From assembly GCA_903935195.1 (NCBI GenBank), contig CAIZQW010000424.1:1-39747 (forward strand): a DNA stretch of 39,747 nt, in the 5' to 3' direction. The translations under genes and the position numbers were made by a program. Shown here in pieces: positions 1-6,039 of the stretch; position 1 is the stretch's first letter, and each line of letters opens with the position of its first letter. Below the pieces are notes generated by a model. That model worked only from the letters and a program-made list of their open reading frames with translations, had not been told where the DNA came from and made no database searches. The DNA comes from an uncultured bacterium. GTDB taxonomy: Bacteria > Verrucomicrobiota > Kiritimatiellia > RFP12 > UBA1067.

Positions 1-76
1 AGATGGCTGATTTGCCTACATTTGGACGTCCCACAATCGCGATGACACGATCCTTCTTTTTTGCTTCAGAATTCAT
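1..76 (-). CDS. der: GTPase Der (EngA), 5' end only
   Basis: Only the first 25 codons lie in the window; the gene runs off the left edge. The translated start reads MNSEAKKKDR followed by VIAIVGRPNVGKSA, which holds the G1 P-loop (GRPNVGKS) in the form typical of the first G domain of Der, the double-GTPase needed for 50S ribosomal subunit assembly. Other TrmE/Era-type GTPases have a similar G1 loop, but the position directly at the N-terminus after a short lysine-rich lead fits Der best. No Shine-Dalgarno sequence is visible, and a good promoter ends only 7 nt before the ATG, so the transcript may be leaderless. Confidence 0.8.
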   Translation of the reverse strand, partial: MNSEAKKKDRVIAIVGRPNVGKSAI

Positions 77-83
77 GCGCCCT

Positions 84-112
84 ATTATAGGCGGATGGTG
101 GTCATATAACAA
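84..112 (-). promoter_or_regulatory. Promoter of der
   Basis: On the minus strand there is a -35 TTGTTA (107-112), a 17-nt spacer and a perfect -10 TATAAT (84-89). The -10 box is separated from the der ATG (74-76) by 7 nt, so initiation would fall at or next to the A of the start codon. Confidence 0.55.
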
Positions 113-127
113 GTCGCAATTCAGTCT

Positions 128-1552
128 CTAGTAGCGTCTTATCTTGCCGCTGGCGGTTTTGGGCAACTGGTCGACGCAACGGAAGGATTTGGGGATCTTG
201 TGTGTGGAGAGATGTTTTTTGCAGAATGTGAGGAGTTCCGGCTCGTTGAGGGTTTCTGTGCCAGGGGTCAGGACCAGCTGTGCACTGGGGAGCTGTCCAT
301 ACTCAGCATGGGGTTCACCGTAGACAAGCGACTCGGCAACTGCTGGAAATTGGTTGAGCACCTCTTCGACCTCCTGGGGGAAGATCTTCATGCCAGCGAA
401 ATTGATGACCGCTTTCAGGCGACCGACCAAGGTGAGGCCTCCATCGGCGTCCAATTCGCCCAAGTCGCCCGTGTCAAACCAGCCCTCGCTGGCGTGCAGA
501 GGATAGGGGGTCCAAGGCGAAAAGTACCCGTCAAAAAGGCCTTTGCCGCGAAGATAGACGGTTCCGTCCTCCCCGCAGCGGACCGTGTAGGCCGGCAAGG
601 GCTTGCCCAGCCGTCCGGGATGGAACTCCCCGATCTGTTGGGTGAGGAAGGGAAGTCCGACCTCAATGACGCCGTAAGCTTCGGCCAGATGGATCTGGAA
701 GCGGCTGAAAAAGTCTTTAGCCACTTGCTCGGGGAGCCGGACTGCCGTGGAGACTGCCAACCGTAATGTCTTGAAATGCTCCTGAGAGATGGCTGTGGAG
801 GTCGTGAGGAGGCGATAATGGATCGGACTGGCGTAGATCAGTGTGATCGGATGGTTCTTCAACGCTTGAACCATAGCATCCTGAATGGGATTGCCACAGA
901 TAATGATCGTCGCCCCTTTTCGCAGAAAGAGGAGGATGGTGACGACAAAATGAAAACTCATAGAGAGCACCCAGGCGATCGTGTCCTCAGGGGTGATCTG
1001 CAAGCCATCGTTTGCCGCATCTGTGCGGTCACGGATCGTCTCATGCGAGAGGACGACGCCCTTGCTGGCCCCTGTGGTTCCGGAAGAAAAACGGATGAAC
1101 GCTGGCCGCATCTCCGCATACTGATCGCGTGTCTCAGGGGCTGCCTCACGGACGGAAAGGGCGATGGTGCGTTTCAGCCCAAGCGAAAGGGGAAGAATGT
1201 TTTCCAAGGGCGCTTGCAGCAAGGAGAGGTCTGCAAGGATAAAGTGGACATCCATGCGCTCAGGGATGCTTTGACGCTCATCAGACATGAGGTCAGGTGC
1301 AATCGGCACAATCGCCGCATCCAGCGAGAGGACTGCGAGTGAGAGAATGACGTAGTCGATGCTGTCGTGACAGAGTAGCGCAACACGGTGAAGGGGTTTG
1401 ACGTGGCGAAGCGAAAGCGCTTCAGCAACCTGCTTGACCCGCTCTTGAAGGTCCCCATATGAAACAGAAACCCCAGAGTCAACAAGGGCCACTTTGTCAA
1501 GGCGGGCGTGGTTCTCTTGAAAGATCAGCTCGCTAATATTGATGCGGGACAT
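128..1552 (-). CDS. AMP-dependent acyl-CoA synthetase/ligase-like protein
   Basis: This 474-residue protein belongs to the adenylate-forming (ANL) enzymes, which activate a carboxylic acid with ATP and pass it to CoA or a carrier protein. The phosphate-binding loop reads IRFSSGTTGASKG (about residues 151-163). The A5-type segment AEAYGVIEVG, the A7 segment GWFDTGDLG, the hinge VGRLKAVINFAG and the C-terminal lysine motif LPKTASGKIRR are all present, so both the large domain and the mobile C-terminal domain are complete although the protein is shorter than many family members (500-550). It has no signal peptide and should be cytoplasmic. No strong ribosome-binding site precedes the ATG. The substrate cannot be read from sequence; no carrier protein or thioesterase gene is adjacent. 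Confidence 0.85.
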   Translation of the reverse strand: MSRINISELIFQENHARLDKVALVDSGVSVSYGDLQERVKQVAEALSLRHVKPLHRVALLCHDSIDYVILSLAVLSLDAAIVPIAPDLMSDERQSIPERMDVHFILADLSLLQAPLENILPLSLGLKRTIALSVREAAPETRDQYAEMRPAFIRFSSGTTGASKGVVLSHETIRDRTDAANDGLQITPEDTIAWVLSMSFHFVVTILLFLRKGATIIICGNPIQDAMVQALKNHPITLIYASPIHYRLLTTSTAISQEHFKTLRLAVSTAVRLPEQVAKDFFSRFQIHLAEAYGVIEVGLPFLTQQIGEFHPGRLGKPLPAYTVRCGEDGTVYLRGKGLFDGYFSPWTPYPLHASEGWFDTGDLGELDADGGLTLVGRLKAVINFAGMKIFPQEVEEVLNQFPAVAESLVYGEPHAEYGQLPSAQLVLTPGTETLNEPELLTFCKKHLSTHKIPKSFRCVDQLPKTASGKIRRY

Positions 1553-1588
1553 GAGTGTGATGCTTACCTATAACTTGAAGAGTTTTTC

Positions 1589-1642
1589 AACTAATTAAAC
1601 GAATTAAGCTAATTGGAATTCGTTCAATTCGTTTAATTCGTT
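1589..1642. repeat. Six 9-nt repeats forming an inverted pair
   Basis: Three units of the type AACKAATTA (1589-1615) are followed without a gap by three units of the type NAATTCGTT (1616-1642). The second half is roughly the reverse complement of the first, so the run can fold on itself. It lies in the 5' leader region of the acyl-CoA synthetase gene. Confidence 0.75.
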
Positions 1643-1677
1643 GATAAAAAAGTGACGCCTTCGTTTGTTCCCGGGGC

Positions 1678-1713
1678 TGTTCACTGCCAACTGCTACTGC
1701 CAACTGCTACTAT
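1678..1713. repeat. CTGCCAACTGCTA short tandem repeat
   Basis: Two full and one partial copies of a 13-nt unit with the core CTGCCAACTGCTA occur in the spacer. Related words (GCAGTTGGCAGTTA near 5905, CAGTAGCAGT near 4122) occur in other spacers of the window. Confidence 0.6.
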
Positions 1714-1736
1714 GCCGCCTCGGGCGGTGGGCTTGC

Positions 1737-2282
1737 CTATTGGGCGGTTGTCGTAGACGTTGCTCGGTTGGGTTGAACAGGAACTTGCGCTGGGAGTGGT
1801 GCTGACGGAGCATAATATTTCTTAAGGTTGGTTCCAATTTTTAAGTTAAGCGTGTTCACCAGCGTGGACCATGGACGTGAAGTCTGCGCAGAATCTTGCC
1901 ACGTGGTGAGTACGGTTGAGCCGTCCTTCAGGGTGACGTGAATCCCCAAGGTCGTGGCATAGCCAATGCGCGTGTAGTTGATCAGTTTAACTAACAGCAA
2001 TTTGGTGTTTGTCCCCGGCTTATGTTCCGAGAGGTTCAATAAGATACGTCCGCTGAGACCCTGCCGTGCAAAGTGCTGCGGGAGCGTACTCATCATATAC
2101 CCCTCGATCTCCCCGAGTTGCTTGGCGTTGGAGGCATCGGCGTTCTTTTCAACGAAAATTTCAAAGGTTTGCGCCATGGCCGGAGAGAACTCGAGGTTCG
2201 CACGTGGCGAACGACATGCCGACGTCATCATACTTAAATAAAGGCAAGCACTGATAAAAAGGAACGATTGAATACGTATCAT
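1737..2282 (-). CDS. Small putative lipoprotein, unknown function
   Basis: I do not recognise the family. The 181-residue product starts MIRIQSFLFISACLY and has a hydrophobic signal peptide ending in a lipobox-like TSAC, so it is probably a lipoprotein. The mature part is an alpha/beta-looking domain of about 140 residues and ends in a proline/threonine-rich tail (PLPAQVPVQPNRATSTTTAQ). The start was chosen at 2282 because GGAGG stands 8 nt upstream; an upstream TTG at 2312 would give a longer frame but has no ribosome-binding site. It has its own promoter and lies downstream of, and on the same strand as, the phosphatase-like gene. The function is open. Confidence 0.6.
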   Translation of the reverse strand: MIRIQSFLFISACLYLSMMTSACRSPRANLEFSPAMAQTFEIFVEKNADASNAKQLGEIEGYMMSTLPQHFARQGLSGRILLNLSEHKPGTNTKLLLVKLINYTRIGYATTLGIHVTLKDGSTVLTTWQDSAQTSRPWSTLVNTLNLKIGTNLKKYYAPSAPLPAQVPVQPNRATSTTTAQ

Positions 2283-2316
2283 ATAAGGAACCTCCACGAG
2301 TAAAAAATACAAAGAA

Positions 2317-2345
2317 ATAATAGTCGAAAAAAGCGATCACGTCAA
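2317..2345 (-). promoter_or_regulatory. Promoter of the small lipoprotein gene
   Basis: Minus strand: -35 TTGACG (2340-2345), 17-nt spacer, -10 TATTAT (2317-2322). The -35 box overlaps the stop codon of the upstream phosphatase-like gene. The predicted leader is about 30 nt and contains the GGAGG ribosome-binding site. Confidence 0.55.
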
Positions 2346-2932
2346 GGCTGAGGGGCGGTCGGAGTCTTGATGCCAGCTTTTTTCTTGAGGTCGTCAATAT
2401 CAAGTTTTTCAAACCAAGGGGGCAGGTTGATCCAGACCTCATGATAACCATAGCCGCCCTCTTTCAGTTCGCGTAGAGCTTCCGCCTTGGTCCAGCCTTG
2501 AACCGCTACGCGATAGAGTGCGCACATGATGCCTGTCCGGTCCGCGCCATGCTGGCAGTGAAAAAGGATCGGGAGTCGCTTCTCGTCCGTCACGATTTGC
2601 AGAAAACGGATCGCCTCCTTCTCCTCTGGATGCCACGCCTTCATGTAGATGTGTTCGTAGGCGAGGCCCGTGAGCCCGATCTCGGAACGGTCGGAGTTAA
2701 AGGACCGCAGGTTAATCACGGTCTTTACACCCATCTTCTTCAGGTTCTGCATCCCTTCTTCAGTCGGTTGGGCGCTGCGATAGAGGTTGGTTGTAATTTG
2801 ATTCAGATTGGGGAGCCCCACCTTCTGAAGCGGTTGAGCCCAGGTCGCCGGCCGGTTAGTCGGCGCCACCTCCTCCGCAAAAGTTGCAAAGCCTGCCAGA
2901 CAGAGGGTCGAGATCATCAGTAGTCTTTTCAT
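2342..2932 (-). CDS. Exported tyrosine/dual-specificity phosphatase-like protein
   Basis: This 196-residue protein has the cysteine-phosphatase signature HCQHGADRTG (C126, R132) of the PTP/DSP fold, which forms a phospho-cysteine intermediate. The region before it (NLYRSAQPTEEGMQNLKKMG, about 49-68) resembles the N-terminal part of small bacterial DSP-like proteins that act on tyrosine phosphate or inositol phosphates. An N-terminal signal peptide (MKRLLMISTLCLAGFATFAE) implies export to the periplasm. The start at 2932 has GGAG upstream; the open frame continues to 3025, but that extension is translated octamer repeat and is not likely to be real. A candidate general acid is not obvious. The substrate is unknown. 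Confidence 0.75.
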   Translation of the reverse strand: MKRLLMISTLCLAGFATFAEEVAPTNRPATWAQPLQKVGLPNLNQITTNLYRSAQPTEEGMQNLKKMGVKTVINLRSFNSDRSEIGLTGLAYEHIYMKAWHPEEKEAIRFLQIVTDEKRLPILFHCQHGADRTGIMCALYRVAVQGWTKAEALRELKEGGYGYHEVWINLPPWFEKLDIDDLKKKAGIKTPTAPQP

Positions 2933-2958
2933 GCGTTCTCCGTAGTTAATAAGTTTAC

Positions 2959-3112
2959 TGGAATGTTGGAATACTGGAATTTTGGAATGATGGGGAAAGT
3001 CGAATATCGGTTTCTGGAGGGCCACGCTCCGTCGTGGCCAGACGCGACAGAGCGCGTCCCTCCAATAGCGAATGGAACCGTTCCACTATTCCAGCATTCC
3101 AGTATTCCCTCC
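2959..3112. repeat. Octamer-armed element A with twin hairpins
   Basis: The left arm has four TGGAATNN octamers (2959-2990) ending in TGGGG. The right arm (3081-3112) has ATTCCANN octamers in inverted orientation. Between the arms lies a short structured payload (3015-3064) with an outer TGGAGG/CCTCCA stem around two hairpins. The element lies between the phosphatase-like gene and the pseudouridine synthase gene. Confidence 0.8.
3015..3064. repeat. Twin-hairpin (REPIN-like) payload of element A
   Basis: Hairpin 1 pairs GGCCACG (3020-3026) with CGTGGCC (3033-3039), loop CTCCGT. Hairpin 2 pairs GACGCG (3041-3046) with CGCGTC (3053-3058), loop ACAGAG. The loops are complementary at five of six positions. 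An outer 6-bp stem closes both. Confidence 0.7.
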
Positions 3113-3134
3113 CTAAGTTGCTCTTGTCGTTTCA

Positions 3135-3935
3135 TCATGCTCGATGCGTTTTGACGCTCTTTAACTCGGCGACTTCGGCGTCGGTCAGTTCCCTGAACTC
3201 CCCGGGCTTCATGTTGCAGACTTTGATAGGTCCGATTCGCACGCGGACGAGTTCAAGCACGACAAAGTGAGCCAAGGAGCACATCTTTCGGATCTGTTTA
3301 TTGCGTCCCTCGGAGAGTGTAAAGGCGATCTTGTGGGTATGGTCACGACCGACCTTTAAGACCTCGACCTCGACAGGTTCAATGACATACCCGTCAATCT
3401 CAAGCCGGGACCTGAGCGTTTCGATCTTGTGATCCTCCATGTGCCCTGCGACACGGGCAATGTAGGTCTTGGTGTGGCCATAACGCGGGTGGGTCATGAT
3501 ATTGGTCAGTTCCCCGTCATTGGACATCAGCAGGAGGCCTTCGCTCTCCTTGTCCAGTCGTCCGACCGGCACGAGGCGCTCTTTGAAGTGGGGTTTCATG
3601 AAGTCGCAGACCGTCTCGCCGCGTTCATTGTCCGCACTGCAAATATAACCACGGGGTTTATAAAAGAGAATTGTACGATGGCGCTCAGCCTCTTGGGAAA
3701 GCGGTTGTCCATTGATACAGATGGTATCCTTTTCAGGAAAGGCTCTGAACCCAGGCTCTAGGATGCGGGTGTCATTGACGGTGACTTGTCCGGTCTGGAT
3801 CAGTTCCGCAGCATGGCGACGCGAGGCGACGCCTCGCTTGGCGAGAATGTTTTGGAGACGTTCACCCTCGGCGGCTTGAGCGTCTGAAGTCAGGGTTGTG
3901 TTCCCCGCGCGTCTTTTGCTATCATTGTCCATCAT
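3135..3935 (-). CDS. rRNA pseudouridine synthase, RluB/RsuA family
   Basis: The 266-residue protein has an N-terminal S4 RNA-binding domain (LQNILAKRGVASRRHAAELI, about 27-46) followed by the RsuA/RluB/RluE/RluF-type catalytic domain. The catalytic aspartate is D128 in VGRLDKESEGLLL, and the family signature GRNKQIRKMC lies near residue 225. It converts a specific uridine in ribosomal RNA to pseudouridine; the RluB subgroup acts on 23S rRNA helix 89-90, but the exact target cannot be read from the sequence. A short low-complexity N-terminus (about 24 residues) precedes the S4 domain. No clear ribosome-binding site is seen; a TATAAT box stands at 3953-3958. Two adjacent ATG codons (3935, 3932) are possible starts. 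Confidence 0.85.
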   Translation of the reverse strand: MMDNDSKRRAGNTTLTSDAQAAEGERLQNILAKRGVASRRHAAELIQTGQVTVNDTRILEPGFRAFPEKDTICINGQPLSQEAERHRTILFYKPRGYICSADNERGETVCDFMKPHFKERLVPVGRLDKESEGLLLMSNDGELTNIMTHPRYGHTKTYIARVAGHMEDHKIETLRSRLEIDGYVIEPVEVEVLKVGRDHTHKIAFTLSEGRNKQIRKMCSLAHFVVLELVRVRIGPIKVCNMKPGEFRELTDAEVAELKSVKTHRA

Positions 3936-4050
3936 GTCACTTTCTGATCGAGATTATATGCGTCGCTCTCCTCAACCTGCGCCTGCCAAAAAGGCAAGCT
4001 GGTGGGCACATATTCGGTTTTGGTTGTGGCGCCTCTTTCATCGCCGGTAG
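3934..4050 (+). CDS. Possible 38-residue small protein with DRDYM motif
   Basis: The frame encodes MSLSDRDYMRRSP, a short proline/alanine/lysine linker, and a basic, tryptophan-rich tail (WWAHIRFWLWRLFHRR) that could lie on a membrane. A short N-terminal S-D-R-D-Y-M-R motif is something I recall at the start of small or membrane proteins in several bacteria, including PVC members; this is memory, not a search. The start is divergent from and overlaps the start of the pseudouridine synthase gene by 2 nt. It has no Shine-Dalgarno sequence, and a TATAAT box for the other strand lies inside it, which argues against it. Confidence 0.3.
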   Translation: MSLSDRDYMRRSPQPAPAKKASWWAHIRFWLWRLFHRR

Positions 4051-4072
4051 GGTCATGTCTGTAACTTCAAAC

Positions 4073-4212
4073 TGGAATGTTGGAATATAAGAATGTTGGA
4101 ATGATGAGGTAAAATACAGTCAGCAGTAGCAGTCGTCAGTACCAGTTTCAAGTTTCGAGTTTCAAGTTTCAAGTTTCAGCAATCCAAGATTCCAGAATTC
4201 CATTATTCCTAT
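4073..4212. repeat. Octamer-armed element B with AGTTTCA heptamers
   Basis: Left arm: TGGAATGT, TGGAATAT, AAGAATGT, TGGAATGA (4073-4104). Right arm: inverted ATTCC octamers (4181-4212) that stop exactly at the stop codon of the ThyX-like gene. The payload holds a CAGTnnn-type run (about 4117-4143) and five perfect heptamers AGTTTCR (4144-4178). Confidence 0.8.
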
Positions 4213-4782
4213 TCAGGTTGCTCCCTCGCGATACGCTTTAAGAGCCTTCATGTACGCTGCTGTCTCTGAATAGCCACACGGCTTAAACTCGGGACAAAAG
4301 CCACGATAGACGCACTCAGGAACACAGACGCTGACCAGCTCGGGCTCGCTCTTCCTCACTTCGTCCAATACGAGCTTCCAGGCCTGTATTGTTTCAGGAG
4401 ATGCCTGGCGGCAGAGTCGCTTGCGAGAGATGGTGATGAGCGCCTGGGCATTTGCGCAACATTCGTGGTTCACTAAGGCCGATTGCGGGATCTCGTCACG
4501 GTTTTGTCCCGTGCGATCTGTTCGCTGTGTACTCACATAATGCTCAATGCCGATTTTATGACGGACAAAGTGAACACTGACCCAATATTTGAGATTGACC
4601 CATTTCCACTTAAAGATCATTTGTCGGATAGGGGAGTGCTCCGAGAGCAACATGCGCCGTTTCCAGGCTGAGCTAGGCTCCTTCTCTCCCTCTTCCATGT
4701 GAATGGTCGTACGAGCCGCATCTGCGACATCTCGCCAGATGGAGCGCGTCTTCGCGTATTTAATTTTGAGTTTTTCGTCCAT
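4213..4782 (-). CDS. Divergent FAD-dependent thymidylate synthase-like (ThyX) protein
   Basis: The 189-residue product resembles ThyX, which makes dTMP from dUMP with FAD and methylene-tetrahydrofolate. Support is the segment LLSEHSPIRQMIFKWKW (45-61), like the ThyX region before the substrate-binding motif, and VRHKIGIEHYVSTQR (73-87), which aligns with the RHRxxSxNxxSxRY motif. Only R74, H75 and S84 match; R76 is K, N is H, and the final R-Y pair is Q-R. The C-terminal third has clustered cysteines (C153, C157, C163, C169), not typical of ThyX. The open frame extends 93 codons upstream, but that part is antisense to sppA. Start 4782 has no Shine-Dalgarno; a promoter ends 9 nt before it. A dCMP deaminase is encoded at 11.9 kb, consistent with dUMP supply. 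Confidence 0.5.
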   Translation of the reverse strand: MDEKLKIKYAKTRSIWRDVADAARTTIHMEEGEKEPSSAWKRRMLLSEHSPIRQMIFKWKWVNLKYWVSVHFVRHKIGIEHYVSTQRTDRTGQNRDEIPQSALVNHECCANAQALITISRKRLCRQASPETIQAWKLVLDEVRKSEPELVSVCVPECVYRGFCPEFKPCGYSETAAYMKALKAYREGAT

Positions 4783-4791
4783 GAAGGTAAT

Positions 4792-4820
4792 AGCATACTT
4801 GATTTTTTCGGAGTTTGCAA
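4792..4820 (-). promoter_or_regulatory. Promoter of the ThyX-like gene, leaderless
   Basis: Minus strand: -35 TTGCAA (4815-4820), 17-nt spacer, -10 TATGCT (4792-4797). The ATG (4780-4782) follows the -10 box after 9 nt. The palindromic TTGCAA is shared with the divergent sppA promoter. Confidence 0.5.
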
Positions 4821-4842
4821 CAGCGAGAAAGTATGATAATAT
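4814..4842 (+). promoter_or_regulatory. Promoter of sppA
   Basis: Plus strand: -35 TTTGCA (4814-4819), 17-nt spacer, -10 TAATAT (4837-4842); the overlapping TATGATAAT offers alternative -10 registers. It is followed by AAGGAG and the sppA ATG at 4862. Confidence 0.45.
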
Positions 4843-4861
4843 ATTGCCTTTAAGGAGTATT

Positions 4862-5899
4862 ATGGCTAACGAAAATACGCAGAAGAGCTGGTGGAAGGGT
4901 TGTGGCTGTTTCTTTATTCTTTTTTTGGTGGTGGGCATGGGCGTCTTTGTTGCCTTGATTGCGGTCGGTATTGCTGCTGTGGAGGATACGGGGAGCGGAG
5001 GATCCTTCTCCTTCTCGTCCATTGCGTCTAATCGAGGGGGAGAGGATGAAGTCCCGCGCATGAAGGAGACGTGGTCCTATGGCACTGGAGAAGTGAAGGT
5101 CGTGCGAATCCCTGTCGAGGGGCTCATTATGTTGGGCGAGGACGACTGGAAGGCGGGGAATGCGAATGCTGTGTTGCGCTCCATCCGGCGGGCCATCCAT
5201 GACCCAGAGGTGTGCGGTCTGATCCTAGAGGTGAATAGTGGGGGTGGCGGAATCACCGACAGCGACATCCTCTATAATGAATTGAAAAAGTTCAAGGCTT
5301 CGCGCGAAGATCGCAAAATTGTGACGTTGATGGGGGACATTGCCGCCTCTGGAGCCTATTATATCGCCATTACCTCGGATCATATCATGGCTCACCCGAC
5401 CACGCTGACCGGTTCCATCGGCGTGATCATGCAGTCTTACAACTTTAAGGAGTTGGCCCAAAAGATCGGCATCAAGGATGTGACCGTCAAATCAGGGGAA
5501 AACAAAGACCTCTTAAATCCCTTTAATGACGTGAAGCCGGAGCATAAGCAATTGCTTCAAAATGTCATCTCAGCCATGCATAATCGTTTTGTCACGCTTG
5601 TGGCCGAGAATCGAAGAATGGACAAGAAGGCTGTCTCCCTCCTGGCAGACGGACGCGTTTTCCTCGCGGATGAGGCAGTCACCAATGGTCTGATTGATGG
5701 GATTGGCTATGCGGACGATGCACGCGCTAAGATGGCGGAGCTCCTTGATGTGGAGAGCATCAAGGTCTATAAATATGAGGAGGAGCGTGGCTTCTTTGAT
5801 CTCTTCTCCCGTCCTGGTATTGGGATGAATATCGATCTGAAGCGCCTGCTGCAAGGGACTGCGCATGATGGTCGCCTCTCGTATCGTTGGTCGTGGTAA
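4862..5899 (+). CDS. sppA: Signal peptide peptidase SppA, S49 family
   Basis: The 345-residue protein is the short, single-domain form of SppA, a membrane-bound serine protease that degrades cleaved signal peptides. One N-terminal membrane segment (about 16-40) is followed by the crotonase-like protease domain facing the periplasm. The nucleophile is S163 in GDIAASGAYYIA. The general base is probably K215 in VKSGENKD, a spacing of 52 residues as I recall for the Bacillus enzyme. GSIGVIMQ (184-191) is the usual following motif. The start was set at 4862 because AAGGAG stands just upstream and the promoter at 4814-4842 leads into it; the longer open frame from 4703 runs through the promoter. 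A glycine/serine-rich linker follows the membrane segment. Confidence 0.9.
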   Translation: MANENTQKSWWKGCGCFFILFLVVGMGVFVALIAVGIAAVEDTGSGGSFSFSSIASNRGGEDEVPRMKETWSYGTGEVKVVRIPVEGLIMLGEDDWKAGNANAVLRSIRRAIHDPEVCGLILEVNSGGGGITDSDILYNELKKFKASREDRKIVTLMGDIAASGAYYIAITSDHIMAHPTTLTGSIGVIMQSYNFKELAQKIGIKDVTVKSGENKDLLNPFNDVKPEHKQLLQNVISAMHNRFVTLVAENRRMDKKAVSLLADGRVFLADEAVTNGLIDGIGYADDARAKMAELLDVESIKVYKYEEERGFFDLFSRPGIGMNIDLKRLLQGTAHDGRLSYRWSW

Positions 5900-5960
5900 T
5901 AGGGGAAGTTGCAGTTGGCAGTTAATACCCCGAGCATAAACAAGCCGAGTAACTTTTTCC

Positions 5961-6018
5961 CGCAGAGGCGCAGAGACGCAGAGGAGATTTTTTTCGTGCT
6001 TTTCGTGTGTTTCGTGGG
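5961..6018. repeat. CGCAGAGR octamers next to TTTTCGTGN nonamers
   Basis: Three octamers CGCAGAGG/CGCAGAGA/CGCAGAGG (5961-5984) are followed after a few bases by three units of TTTTCGTG with 9-nt spacing (about 5991-6018). Two different repeat families therefore sit end to end in the 140-nt spacer just before murC-murB. Confidence 0.75.
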
Positions 6019-6039
6019 CAAAAAATGAAGCTATAGACA

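Noticed and set aside
200-1342. Plus-strand open frames opposite the acyl-CoA synthetase gene
   Set aside because: The minus-strand frame has a complete set of family motifs over its whole length; the opposite frames show none.
2959-4212. CRISPR array in the repeat-rich spacers
   Set aside because: Units are 7-9 nt, directly adjacent and imperfect, and there are no unique 25-40 nt spacers between longer identical repeats; no cas genes are present.
4703-4861. Upstream start for sppA
   Set aside because: The extra 53 codons cover the divergent promoter region and the N-terminus of the ThyX-like gene; AAGGAG and a membrane segment start fit 4862.
4783-5061. 93-codon N-terminal extension of the ThyX-like gene
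   Set aside because: It is antisense to the sppA start, reads as low-complexity sequence, and a good promoter lies inside it.
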